Source: Streptomyces barringtoniae (lineage in GTDB: Bacteria > Actinomycetota > Actinomycetes > Streptomycetales > Streptomycetaceae). Taken from it: a DNA stretch of 64,000 nucleotides. The notes beneath the pieces are model-generated. The model had not been told where the DNA came from. It did not search any database and saw nothing but the letters and a program-made list of their open reading frames with translations. Below are positions 47,041 through 56,095 of the stretch, piece after piece. Location: assembly GCF_020819595.1 (NCBI RefSeq), contig NZ_JAJHNP010000004.1:248001-312000 (forward strand), written 5' to 3'. The position numbers and the translations under genes are program-made. Position 1 is the stretch's first letter. Every line of letters starts with the position of its first letter.

Positions 47041-50000
47041 ATGACCGACACCGGCCAGGTCCCGGCCGAGGGGCAGCCGGAGAGCGCAGGCATGGTGGAG
47101 CAGCCGGGCGTCGCCGCGCACGGTGCGTACACCTACCTCTCCGAGGCACCCGCCGAGGACGAAGACCTGCTGCTGCCGGGTGCCCAGGGCGCGTGGGGCA
47201 ACGAGGTTGCGCCACCCGCTCCGGAACCGGTCGTCGAGGCCGTCCACGAGCCGGGCCCGCACGAGACGGCCGGCCGCGACAGCGGCTCCGTCGACCTCAG
47301 CGGCGTCCGCCTGCCGGACCCGGCGCCGGCGTCCGTGCCGCCGTCGCCGGTCTTCGCGGCCCCGCAGGAGCAGCCGGCCGCCCCGCAGCCGCCGCGCCGT
47401 CCGCTGCACCTCGGCCCGCCGATCCCCGACGCCTCCGCCAGCCCGGTCCGCTCCCTCGCCGACCGCGGCCCGGCCGGAGCGCCGGTACGGCAGCCCGGTC
47501 CGCCCACGACCGGCCCCGAGTACTTCGACGCCCAGCCGCTGCGCGAGATGGCACCGCAGAGCGCGGCTCCCTGGGGAGCGCCGCCCGCCGCCGCGGTGGC
47601 CGAGGCCGAAGCACCGGCACCGGCCGCGGTGGCCCAGGTCGGCACACAGGCACCGGCTGCCGAAACGGTTGACCCGGCCGCGGCCGCCGCGGACGCCGCC
47701 GACCGGACCGACCCGTCCGGCGCCGCCCAGGCCGCCGTCGCCCGCCTCGCAACCCAGGCGACCGCACCGGCACCGGGCGCAGCGCACGTGGTCCACGGCC
47801 ACGACGGCGTACAGCCGGTGCATGCCCACGACGGTGTGTACGCGGCTCCTGCGGGGACGGTGCCCGAGGGCGTCCAGCCGCTGGTCGCGGGGCACGGGCC
47901 AGGGGGCGCTTTCGACCCTGCCGCGGCCGCAGGCCCCGAGGGTGTGCCCTCGTCTGTTCCCGGCCAGGGTGCCGAGGGTGTCCAGCAGCTCTCCGGCGAG
48001 GCGGGCGAGGCCGGTCAGGGCTTGGCCGGTGCGCAGCACGCGGACGCTGCGGGCGCCGTGGACAGTACCGCCGGTACCGGCGCGCCCGTGGCACAGGCGG
48101 AGGCCGGCCCGGCTGCCGAGGGTGCCGTGGTGACGCCCGAGGCCGAGCAGGCCGCCGCCGTGGAGCCCGACGCGCCAGCCGATCCGGCTGCGGCTGCCCC
48201 GGTCGCCGACGCCGCCCCCGCGCCGGGGACGGCGAACCCTGCCGATCCGGGTGCGGCTCATGCGGCCCAGGCCCCGGCCCAGTTCCAGGCGGTGCCGGGC
48301 GAGCCCGTGCCCGGTCAGGTGTCCGACGACGCTCGGGCGGCCACCGGCGCCGAGCCGTTCACGCCCGCTCAGCCGTCGGCTCCCGCTGGGCCCGGCGAGG
48401 CCTCGGAGCAGGGCGGGGGCGCGCCCCTCACCGACGCCGGACAGGCCGCCACGGCTGCCGCGGGGACGGTCGCCGCGCACGGCGCCGCCGAGCCGGCGGA
48501 CCCCGCTCCCGCCCAGCAGGTGCCGGGCGCGGTTCAGTTCGCCCAGGAGATGGTCCCCGCCCAGGGCGAGGCCGTCGCCGCCCCGGCACAGCCGGACTCC
48601 AACAGCCCCGTCCAGGCGGACCCGAACGGTCCCGTTGCCGTGGAGCCGCAGCCGGGCATGGTGGTCGAGGGCCGGCCCCAAGTGACGGAGGGTCAGCCCT
48701 CCGCCGCCCAGGAGGCGTCCCCCGCCGATGCCGCACCGGCGCCCGAGCCCGCGGCCGTGCCCGAGCCCGGGGCTGCGGCCCACGCTCCGGAGACCACGCA
48801 GGCAGCGGCCCCCGCACCCTCCCCGGCGCAGGACGCCGCACCGGCAGCCGCCGCAGCTGACGGCACCGGCGCGCCGGAGCCGCAGCCCCACCCGGCGCAG
48901 GGCCCCCAGCTGGCGGAACCCGTCGCGGCCACGGCCGAGCCAGCGCCGGGCCCGGCCCGGCCCGCCGTCGTACCGCAGCCGCAGGCCCAGGAAGAGCCGA
49001 TCGCCCAGGACACGGTCCAGCAGGTCGCTCAGGTCGCTGCCGCCGCAGGGACGACCCCCGCGCACGTCCTGGACGCGCCCGCCGGACCGCAGACGCAGCC
49101 CGCCGAGCCCTTCGCCGCGCCGGCCGCCGAGGGCGCACCGGTGGCGGCCGCCGCCGAGGCCGGGGCCACGGCGGGCGACCCCGCCGACGGTTCCCCCGCG
49201 CACCCGGACACCGCCGAGCGGGCCGAGCCGCTGCCGTCCAACGTTCCGCTCCAGGCGCACCCGGCGCAGCCGCTCGGGCAGTTCGTGCCGGTCGAGGGCC
49301 AGGTGCCCACGACCCCGCACCTGGCGCCCACCCCGCCGCAGCCCCTGGTCCTCCCCATCGAGGACGCGCAGGAGCCGGTGGCCATGGTGCCCGCGCCGCG
49401 CGAGGGCGAGCCCGCACCCGCGTCGGCCTCCGACGTCGTACAGCACGCGGAGGACCTGCAGACCAGGGCCGCCGACCCGGAAGAAGAGAGCACGGCCGCC
49501 GTGGCGGAAGCACCACAGTCCACCGGCCCGGCCGCGCCGGGCTACGACGACGCCGAGCGCGAGGCCGTCCTGAAGGTCATGCGCGAGCGCCGCGACATCC
49601 GCAACGGCTTCCGCAGCGACCCGATCCCGCACGAGGTGCTGCTCCGCGTCCTGGAGGCCGCCCACACGGCGCCCTCCGTGGGGCACTCGCAGCCCTGGGA
49701 CTTCGTCGTCATCCGCTCCGCCGACACCCGGCGGACCATGCACGAACTGGCGATGCGTCAGCGTGAGGCCTACGCCAAGTCGCTGCCGAAGGGCCGGGCC
49801 AAGCAGTTCAAGGAACTGAAGATCGAGGCCATCCTCGACACGCCGGTCAACATCGTCGTCACCGCCGACCCCACCCGCGGCGGCCGGCACACCCTCGGCC
49901 GGCACACCCAGCCGCAGATGGCGCCGTACTCCGCCGCTCTCGCCGTCGAGAACCTCTGGCTCGCCGCCCGCGCCGAAGGCCTCGGCGTCGGCTGGGTCAG

Positions 50001-51258
50001 CTTCTTCGACGAGCGCGAGATGGTCCGCGCGCTCGGCCTGCCCGAGCACCTGGAGGTCATCGCCTACCTGTGCGTCGGGTATGTCGACGAGTTCCCGGAC
50101 GAGCCCGAGCTGATGCAGGCCGGCTGGTCCAAGCGACGCCCCCTGTCCTGGGTGGTGCACGAGGAGACGTACGGCCGCCGCGCCCTGCCCGGAGAGGAAC
50201 CCCACGACCTGCTTGCCGAGACCGTCGCACAGATCCGCCCGCTCGACGCCAAGGCCCTCGGCGAGGCCTGGGAGCGCCAGAAGCGCATGACCAAGCCGGC
50301 CGGTGCGCTCGGCATGCTGGAGATCATCTCCGCGCAGCTGTCCGGCCTGTCCCGGCAGTGCCCGCCGCCGATCCCGGAACCCGCCGCCGTCGCCATCTTC
50401 GCGGGCGACCACGGCGTGCACGCCCAGGGCGTCACCCCCTGGCCGCAGGAGGTCACCGCCCAGATGGTGGCCAACTTCCTGGGCGGGGGAGCGGTCTGCA
50501 ACGCCTTCGCGAGCCAGGTCGGCGCCGAGGTGTGCGTCGTGGACGTCGGTGTCGCCGCCGACCTCCCGGCCACGCCCGGCCTGCTGCCCCGCAAGATCCG
50601 CGGCGGCACGTCCGACATGACCACCGGCCCGGCGATGACCCGCGAGGAGGCCAAGGCGGCCATCGAGGTCGGCATCGAGACCGCCCGCGATCTGGTGGCG
50701 GCCGGCAACAAGGCGCTGCTCACCGGTGAGATGGGCATCGCCAACACCACGGCCTCGGCCGCCCTCATCTCGGTCTTCACGGGCGCCGACCCGGCCGAGG
50801 TGACCGGCCGCGGCACGGGCATCAACGACGAGACCCTGGCCCGCAAGACCGAGGTCGTCCGCCGCGCCCTGGAACTCCACCAGCCGGACCCGGCCGACCC
50901 GGTCGGCGTCCTCGCGGCCATCGGCGGCTTCGAGCACGCGGCCATCGTCGGCCTGCTCCTCGGCGGCGCCTCGCTGCGTACGCCGGTGATCCTGGACGGC
51001 GTCAGCGCCGGCGCCGCGGCCCTGGTCGCCCGCGCGATCGCCCCCGAGGTGCTGGCGGCCTGCATCGCGGGCCACCGCAGCGCCGAGCCCGGCCACGTGG
51101 CCGCCCTGAACAAGCTGGGCCTGCGCCCGCTGGTCGACCTCGACCTGCGCCTGGGCGAGGGCACGGGCGCGCTGCTCGCGCTTCCGCTGGTGCAGAGCAC
51201 GGCACGGGCGATGCACGAGGTGGCGACCTTCGATTCGGCGGGCGTCACCGAGAAGTAG
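47041..51258 (+). CDS. Giant disordered-BluB-CobT fusion for the lower ligand of cobalamin
   Basis: A 1405-residue protein. Residues 1-834 are low-complexity Ala/Pro/Glu/Gln sequence, predicted disordered, without enzyme motifs. Residues 835-1050 are BluB (YDDAEREAVLKVMRERRDIRNGF, WDFVVIR, GRHTQPQMAPYSAALAVENLWLAA), which cuts FMN to 5,6-dimethylbenzimidazole. Residues 1055-1405 are CobT (FAGDHGVHAQGV, LTGEMGIANTTASAAL, CIAGHRSAEPGH), which activates that base to alpha-ribazole phosphate. One polypeptide would make and use the base. Streptomycete BluB-CobT fusions are known to me; the exceptional length of the N-terminus is notable. A hairpin follows. Confidence 0.93.
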   Translation: MTDTGQVPAEGQPESAGMVEQPGVAAHGAYTYLSEAPAEDEDLLLPGAQGAWGNEVAPPAPEPVVEAVHEPGPHETAGRDSGSVDLSGVRLPDPAPASVPPSPVFAAPQEQPAAPQPPRRPLHLGPPIPDASASPVRSLADRGPAGAPVRQPGPPTTGPEYFDAQPLREMAPQSAAPWGAPPAAAVAEAEAPAPAAVAQVGTQAPAAETVDPAAAAADAADRTDPSGAAQAAVARLATQATAPAPGAAHVVHGHDGVQPVHAHDGVYAAPAGTVPEGVQPLVAGHGPGGAFDPAAAAGPEGVPSSVPGQGAEGVQQLSGEAGEAGQGLAGAQHADAAGAVDSTAGTGAPVAQAEAGPAAEGAVVTPEAEQAAAVEPDAPADPAAAAPVADAAPAPGTANPADPGAAHAAQAPAQFQAVPGEPVPGQVSDDARAATGAEPFTPAQPSAPAGPGEASEQGGGAPLTDAGQAATAAAGTVAAHGAAEPADPAPAQQVPGAVQFAQEMVPAQGEAVAAPAQPDSNSPVQADPNGPVAVEPQPGMVVEGRPQVTEGQPSAAQEASPADAAPAPEPAAVPEPGAAAHAPETTQAAAPAPSPAQDAAPAAAAADGTGAPEPQPHPAQGPQLAEPVAATAEPAPGPARPAVVPQPQAQEEPIAQDTVQQVAQVAAAAGTTPAHVLDAPAGPQTQPAEPFAAPAAEGAPVAAAAEAGATAGDPADGSPAHPDTAERAEPLPSNVPLQAHPAQPLGQFVPVEGQVPTTPHLAPTPPQPLVLPIEDAQEPVAMVPAPREGEPAPASASDVVQHAEDLQTRAADPEEESTAAVAEAPQSTGPAAPGYDDAEREAVLKVMRERRDIRNGFRSDPIPHEVLLRVLEAAHTAPSVGHSQPWDFVVIRSADTRRTMHELAMRQREAYAKSLPKGRAKQFKELKIEAILDTPVNIVVTADPTRGGRHTLGRHTQPQMAPYSAALAVENLWLAARAEGLGVGWVSFFDEREMVRALGLPEHLEVIAYLCVGYVDEFPDEPELMQAGWSKRRPLSWVVHEETYGRRALPGEEPHDLLAETVAQIRPLDAKALGEAWERQKRMTKPAGALGMLEIISAQLSGLSRQCPPPIPEPAAVAIFAGDHGVHAQGVTPWPQEVTAQMVANFLGGGAVCNAFASQVGAEVCVVDVGVAADLPATPGLLPRKIRGGTSDMTTGPAMTREEAKAAIEVGIETARDLVAAGNKALLTGEMGIANTTASAALISVFTGADPAEVTGRGTGINDETLARKTEVVRRALELHQPDPADPVGVLAAIGGFEHAAIVGLLLGGASLRTPVILDGVSAGAAALVARAIAPEVLAACIAGHRSAEPGHVAALNKLGLRPLVDLDLRLGEGTGALLALPLVQSTARAMHEVATFDSAGVTEK

Positions 51259-51270
51259 GCGTCACGGCAC

Positions 51271-51302
51271 GGGTGGTCCGGTGTTCAGCTGCCGGACCAC
51301 CC
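51271..51302 (+). terminator. Hairpin after bluB-cobT
   Basis: GGGTGGTCCGG (51271-51281) pairs with CCGGACCACCC (51292-51302), an 11-bp stem with a 10-base loop, 12 bp past the stop. Confidence 0.8.
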
Positions 51303-51400
51303 GGTGCCCTCTGCCCTGCGCATAGCTAAAATCGCACGTCAGGGCCGCTCCGAAGGTGCAGCGCGCCCCCACCGCACAGCTGCACGAGGAGCCGCCCCTC

Positions 51401-52633
51401 ATGGCCGAACACCCCGCCTACCCCGTAGGCCTCCGCCTCTCCGGCCGCCGTGTGGTCGTCCTCGGCGCCGGCACGGTGGTCCAGCGCCGCCTCCCGGCAC
51501 TCATCGCGGCCGGCGCGGACATCGTCGTCGTGTCCCCCGAGGCGACCCCCTCCGTCGAGGCGATGGCGGACGCGGGAGAGATCACCTGGGAACGGCGCCC
51601 CTACACGGACGGCGACCTCGCGAACGCCTGGTACGCCCTCATCGCCACCAGCGACCCCCAGGCCAACGCACAGGCCTCTGCCGAGGCGGAGCGCCACCGC
51701 GTCTGGTGCGTGCGCTCGGACGACGCCGACCGGGCGACCGCCTGGACCCCGGCCACCGGTCACAGCGAGGGCGTCACCGTCGCCGTGCTCACCACGGACG
51801 TGCGCGGCCGCGACCCCCGCCACACCGCCGCCATCCGGGACGCGGTGGTGGAGGGCCTGCGCGACGGCACGCTGGTGGCGCCCCACCACCGCACCCGCAC
51901 CCCCGGCGTCGCCCTCGTCGGCGGCGGCCCCGGTGACCCCGACCTGATCACGGTCCGCGGGCGCCGGCTGCTCGCCGCGGCGGACGTCGTCATCGCCGAC
52001 CGGCTCGGCCCGCGCGACCTGCTCGCCGAACTCCCGCCGCACGTCGAGGTGATCGACGCGGCGAAGATCCCGTACGGCCGGTTCATGGCCCAGGAGGCCA
52101 TCAACAACGCGCTCATCGAGCACGCCAAGCAGGGCAAGTCGGTCGTACGGCTCAAGGGCGGCGACCCGTTCGTGTTCGGCCGGGGCATGGAGGAGGTCCA
52201 GGCGCTCGCCGAGGCCGGTATCCCGTGCACGGTCGTCCCGGGCATCTCCAGCTCGATCTCGGTGCCGGGCGCGGCCGGCATTCCCGTCACCCACCGGGGT
52301 GTCGCCCACGAGTTCACGGTCGTCAGCGGCCATGTCGCCCCGGACGACGAGCGCTCGCTGGTCGACTGGCCGTCGCTGGCGAAGCTCACCGGCACGCTCG
52401 TGATCCTGATGGGCGTCGACAAGATCGGGAAGATCGCCGAGACGCTCGTCGCGCACGGCAAGTCGCCGGACACCCCGGTCGCGCTGGTGCAGGAGGGCAC
52501 GACGGCCGCGCAGCGCCGCGTCGACGCCACTCTCGCCACGGTCGCCGAGACGGTACGGACCGAGGAGGTCAAGCCCCCGGCGGTCATCGTCATCGGCGAG
52601 GTCGTGACGGTCGGCCCGCAGCCGGCCGCCTGA
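51401..52633 (+). CDS. CysG-type siroheme synthase / uroporphyrinogen-III C-methyltransferase
   Basis: A 410-residue fusion supplying precorrin-2 for siroheme and cobalamin. Residues 1-160 are the precorrin-2 dehydrogenase/ferrochelatase part with an NAD site (VVVLGAGTVVQRRLPALIAAG). Residues 165-410 are the SUMT methyltransferase (VALVGGGPGDPDLITVRG, RLKGGDPFVFGRGMEE, VVPGISSSI, GTLVILMGV), all SAM-binding signatures. The siroheme ferrochelatase sterile-alpha central domain appears shortened. It sits beside bluB-cobT but behind that gene's hairpin, so it has its own transcript. ATG 51401 was chosen for the AEHPAYPVGLRLSG start. Confidence 0.93.
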   Translation: MAEHPAYPVGLRLSGRRVVVLGAGTVVQRRLPALIAAGADIVVVSPEATPSVEAMADAGEITWERRPYTDGDLANAWYALIATSDPQANAQASAEAERHRVWCVRSDDADRATAWTPATGHSEGVTVAVLTTDVRGRDPRHTAAIRDAVVEGLRDGTLVAPHHRTRTPGVALVGGGPGDPDLITVRGRRLLAAADVVIADRLGPRDLLAELPPHVEVIDAAKIPYGRFMAQEAINNALIEHAKQGKSVVRLKGGDPFVFGRGMEEVQALAEAGIPCTVVPGISSSISVPGAAGIPVTHRGVAHEFTVVSGHVAPDDERSLVDWPSLAKLTGTLVILMGVDKIGKIAETLVAHGKSPDTPVALVQEGTTAAQRRVDATLATVAETVRTEEVKPPAVIVIGEVVTVGPQPAA

Positions 52634-52721
52634 TCATCCACCGCTTGATCACGCGTAACCCGGGGTAACCCACCCGTTCCCAGCCGTTGGCAGCACACCC
52701 AGGACAAGGCAGTATCACCCT

Positions 52722-53540
52722 GTGGCCGATCTCATCACCGTCGAGGATCCCGACGACCCGCGCCTGCGCGACTACACAGGCCTGACCGACGTCGAGCTGC
52801 GCCGCAAGCGCGAGCCCGCCGAGGGCCTGTTCATCGCCGAGGGCGAGAAGGTCATCCGCAGGGCCAAGGAAGCGGGCTACGAGATGCGCTCCATGCTGCT
52901 CTCGGCCAAGTGGATCGACGTCATGCGCGACGTCATCGACGAACTTCCCGCCCCGGTCTACGCCGTGAGCCCCGAACTCGCCGAGCAGGTCACCGGCTAC
53001 CACGTGCACCGCGGCGCGCTCGCCTCCATGCAGCGCAAGCCGCTGCCCACGGCCGGCGAACTGCTGCGCTCCGCACGCCGGGTCGTGGTCATGGAGTCCG
53101 TCAACGACCACACCAACATCGGTGCCATCTTCCGCTCGGCCGCCGCCCTCGGCATGGACGCGGTCCTGCTGTCGCCCGACTGCGCCGACCCGCTGTACCG
53201 CCGGAGCGTCAAGGTCTCCATGGGCGCGGTGTTCTCGGTGCCGTACGCCCGGCTGGAGACCTGGCCGAAGGGGCTGGAGTCGGTCCGCGAGGCCGGCTTC
53301 GCCCTGCTCGCGCTCACCCCGGACGACAAGGCCCGCACCCTGGACGAGGCGGCCCCGCACCGGATGGACCGGGTGGCCCTGATGCTCGGGGCCGAGGGCG
53401 ACGGGCTGTCCACGCAGGCCCTGGTCGCCGCCGACGAATGGGTCCGCATCCCGATGTCCCACGGCGTCGACTCGCTCAACGTGGGCGCGGCCGCGGCGGT
53501 CGCCTTCTACGCGGTGACCAGCGGCCGCCCGGAGGCCTGA
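52722..53540 (+). CDS. TrmH/SpoU-family RNA 2'-O-methyltransferase
   Basis: A 272-residue SPOUT methyltransferase for tRNA or rRNA. Residues 1-100 form the substrate-binding RNA domain (LTDVELRRKREPAEGLFIAEGEKVIRRA). The SPOUT knot has motif 1 VVMESVNDHTNIGAIFRSAAALG (with the key N/E/R residues), motif 2 MLGAEGDGLS and motif 3 IPMSHGVDSLNVGAAAAVAFY. The exact RNA target cannot be inferred. GTG 52722 is the only start giving the ADLITVEDPDDPRL end. It is convergent with the kinase gene. Confidence 0.92.
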   Translation: MADLITVEDPDDPRLRDYTGLTDVELRRKREPAEGLFIAEGEKVIRRAKEAGYEMRSMLLSAKWIDVMRDVIDELPAPVYAVSPELAEQVTGYHVHRGALASMQRKPLPTAGELLRSARRVVVMESVNDHTNIGAIFRSAAALGMDAVLLSPDCADPLYRRSVKVSMGAVFSVPYARLETWPKGLESVREAGFALLALTPDDKARTLDEAAPHRMDRVALMLGAEGDGLSTQALVAADEWVRIPMSHGVDSLNVGAAAAVAFYAVTSGRPEA

Positions 53541-53594
53541 CCTTCGGCCCGCTCCCCGGCCCGACTCTCCCCGGACCGCTTCACGGACCGCCGG

Positions 53595-55004
53595 TCAGCT
53601 CCCGAAGTCCCCGCCGGGCGTCGACCCGTACCGCTCGGACATGCCCCGGTCGGCGTCCGCCGACGGACGGCCCGGCTGCGCGTGCTGCTGGCGTCGGCCG
53701 CCCTCGTCGCCGAGGCCGCGGGCCGGGCCCTGGCAGCCCTGGGCCACCGCGATGCCGAGCGCCACGAGCAGCGTCACCACGACGAACACGAACAGCCGCT
53801 GGCGCAGCAGCCGGGGATTGGCGGGCCGCAGCCCGGTGCCCGTCGTACGCTGCGCCGACCGCCCGGAACCACCCCGGGCAGCGGGACGGCTCCCACCGCC
53901 CGAGCGCGGGCCGGCGCCGCGCGGCTCCGGGGTCGCTCGCGCCGAGCCCGGCCGCGCGGGGGCACCCGTACCGTTGCCGCGCTGGCCGCTGCCGGTCCGC
54001 GAGGGTGCCCCGCCGCGCGCCGGCGCACCACCCCGGGCGGGCGCACCGGCGCGCGGCACCGGAGTGCCGGGGGCGGTGCGCCGTTGGGTGCGCTGCTGCT
54101 CGGGGTAGGTGTCGACGAGCCGCCCGGTGGGCCGGTCCGCCTCCGCGGCGCGCGGCGACGGCGGCCGTACGCCGTCCAGGCCCTGCGCCTCACGGGCCGC
54201 GATCTCCTTGAGCCGCAGCGACAGCTGCAGCGTGCTGGGCCGGTCCTCCGGGTCCTTCGCCAGACAGGCCCGCACCAGCGGGGCGAGCGCGTCCGGTACG
54301 CCGTGCAGCTGCGCCTCCTCGTGCACCACCCGGTACAGCATCACCTCGGAACTGCCGTGCCCGAAGGGCGAGTCGCCGGTGGAGGCGTACGCGAGGGTCG
54401 CACCCAGGGAGAACACGTCCGTCGCCGGGGTGACGGCCGCGCCGCGCACCTGCTCGGGTGCGAGGAAACCGGGGGAACCGACCGCCGTACCGACATGGGT
54501 GAGCGTGGAGGCGCCCGTGGCCCAGGCGATGCCGAAGTCGATGATCCGCGGCCCCTTCGGGGACAGCAGGATGTTGGACGGCTTGAGGTCCCGGTGGACG
54601 ACACCGGCCTCGTGCACCGCGACCAGGCCCTCGGACAGCGCCGCGCCGACCGCCGCGGTGTCGGCCGCGCTGAGCGGGCCCTCGTCGGCGACCTTGTCGT
54701 GCAGGGAGGGCCCGGGTACGTACTGCGTGGCGAACCAGGGCCGCTCGGCCTCCAGGTCCGCCGCGACCAGCCGGGCCGTGCAGCCGCCCCTAATGCGCCG
54801 GGCCGCCGAGACCTCGCGGGCGAACCGGGAACGGAACTCCTGGTCCTCCGCCAGATCGGGCCGGATGACCTTCAGCGCGACCCGCTGCCCCTTCTTGTCG
54901 GAGCCGAGGTAGACCACACCCATCCCGCCCGCGCCGAGCCGTCGGTGAAGCCTGAACGAGCCGACGACGCGCGGGTCCTCGCGCCTCAGGCGCATCATCG
55001 CCAT
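53595..55004 (-). CDS. Membrane-anchored Ser/Thr protein kinase (Hanks type)
   Basis: A 469-residue PknB-type kinase. The kinase domain (about residues 12-270) has the glycine loop RLGAGGMGVVYLG, the VALKVI lysine, the catalytic loop VVHRDLKPSNILL, DFG in IIDFGIAW and APEQVRG. Thr residues of the activation loop lie between DFG and APE. Residues 280-400 are a Pro/Gly/Arg-rich linker. One transmembrane helix (VFVVVTLLVALGIAVAQG) lies near residue 410, leaving a short external tail. Kinase inside, short tail outside is an inverted layout compared with PASTA kinases. ATG 55004 has GGGG six bases away. Confidence 0.93.
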   Translation of the reverse strand: MAMMRLRREDPRVVGSFRLHRRLGAGGMGVVYLGSDKKGQRVALKVIRPDLAEDQEFRSRFAREVSAARRIRGGCTARLVAADLEAERPWFATQYVPGPSLHDKVADEGPLSAADTAAVGAALSEGLVAVHEAGVVHRDLKPSNILLSPKGPRIIDFGIAWATGASTLTHVGTAVGSPGFLAPEQVRGAAVTPATDVFSLGATLAYASTGDSPFGHGSSEVMLYRVVHEEAQLHGVPDALAPLVRACLAKDPEDRPSTLQLSLRLKEIAAREAQGLDGVRPPSPRAAEADRPTGRLVDTYPEQQRTQRRTAPGTPVPRAGAPARGGAPARGGAPSRTGSGQRGNGTGAPARPGSARATPEPRGAGPRSGGGSRPAARGGSGRSAQRTTGTGLRPANPRLLRQRLFVFVVVTLLVALGIAVAQGCQGPARGLGDEGGRRQQHAQPGRPSADADRGMSERYGSTPGGDFGS

Positions 55005-55612
55005 GTTCATCCCCGCTGCCCGGTCCCTGTGACGTGGCACAGCTTACGTTTCCACGGCCGCCTGCGCGCAGAGGCCGCGCCCTCCGGGCCGGACGGATTG
55101 TGCCGACCGCCGGCATGACATGAAAGGCGGTCAGGAAGCAGGCGCGAACGGGGCCCTTGAGCCGCCCGTACCCTCAACCCGTCCTCGGCGTCCGGGCGTT
55201 GAGGTCGGCAGACGGCAGGTGGTGCCGGTGCGGGCGGCCGTCCGGCACCCGTCGCGGACCGGTCGCGGACCCGGGCGCGGGACGGGCCGGACACCGGACG
55301 CGGCGCATGTCCCACACCCGTCCGGAGTGATCGAAGTCACTCCTTGTGGCCGTCGGACGCTTCGGAAATGACCGGACACGGCGGCCCACCCTTCCGGGAA
55401 GACCCCGAGACCCCGACCCGCGTCTCCACCCAGGGGAGTACGTCCCGAGTTGTGGCTCATCCTCGGGGAGGCCCGGCAATCGATACGAAGGCATGACGCC
55501 CGGCAGCCGCCCCGCGCCTAGATTTGAGGTCAAGCGGCGGGTGCAGCACTCGTCCCCCGAGGTCAGACACCCGCCGCTGCCGACGACAACCAACACGGTC
55601 AGGAGAGGGACC
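55005..55612. other. Divergent promoter region of the kinase and a small membrane protein
   Basis: Around 600 bp without a supported gene. Several short frames exist, but none has a credible start or a family motif. TTGAGGTCAAG (55526-55536) is near the small gene's promoter zone. No hairpin terminators were noted. Confidence 0.35.
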
Positions 55613-55789
55613 ATGGCCCACACGGCACCGCGACGCCCGGCGTTCGCACCGCGCCGGACGGGCCGCCGCCACCCCCTGGTGGCGACGCTCATGGCCCTTC
55701 CCCTGGCGGCCCTGCTCCTGCTCGTCTGCGACGGCTGGGAGACGGTGGCCACACAGGCGTCGTCCGTGGGTGCGATGCTGGGGCGCTGA
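55613..55789 (+). CDS. Small membrane protein
   Basis: A 58-residue protein: an Arg-rich N-terminus (RRPAFAPRRTGRRHPL), one membrane helix (LVATLMALPLAALLLLVCDGW, 21 residues, described from 55676 on) and a short tail ending AMLGR. ATG 55613 follows a good AGGAGAGGGA ribosome site, the main reason to accept it. Function is unknown; small basic membrane proteins of this kind often lie near cell-wall genes. A perfect 14-bp hairpin lies 88 bp downstream. Confidence 0.6.
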   Translation: MAHTAPRRPAFAPRRTGRRHPLVATLMALPLAALLLLVCDGWETVATQASSVGAMLGR

Positions 55790-55877
55790 GCGGCGACCCC
55801 AGGCCCGGAAGAGCGGTCCGGGCGGGGACATCCATCCAGGAAACCCCGTGGGGACGGGGGTGCGGCGGACGGCACAA

Positions 55878-55909
55878 ATGCCGGCGCAGCTGGGGAGCTG
55901 CGCCGGCAT
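55878..55909 (+). terminator. Perfect 14-bp hairpin
   Basis: ATGCCGGCGCAGCT (55878-55891) pairs with 55896-55909, loop GGGG. It may end the small membrane protein transcript, though it is 88 bp away. Confidence 0.7.
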
Positions 55910-55967
55910 GCGCCGTTTCCGGGCGCGGCCGCGGGGTCTCGCCGTGGGCGTGCGGTGCATGGCCGGA

Positions 55968-56036
55968 TGCGGGTCCGTCGTGGCTCGTGGCGCCCACACG
56001 GCGCAGCCGCACATCGATACAGGTCCCGCGCCCCTG
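55968..56036 (-). repeat. Streptomyces intergenic REP-like element, copy 2 (reversed)
   Basis: The complement begins CAGGGGCGCGGGACCTGTAT, then CGATGTGCGGCTGCGCCGTG and CACGACGGACCCGCATC, parallel to the copy at 37134-37213. Its role is unknown; it resembles widespread streptomycete intergenic elements from memory. Confidence 0.65.
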
Positions 56037-56095
56037 GCGAACTGCAGTGCCGGCGCCAGTACGCTCAGGTGCCAGTCCACCTTCCCGAGGCACCG

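Noticed and set aside
46969..51216. Very long minus-strand open frame (about 1400 codons) opposite bluB-cobT
   Set aside because: It mirrors the real gene and has low-complexity composition without any family motif. It is an artefact of high GC and the missing stops in antisense frames.
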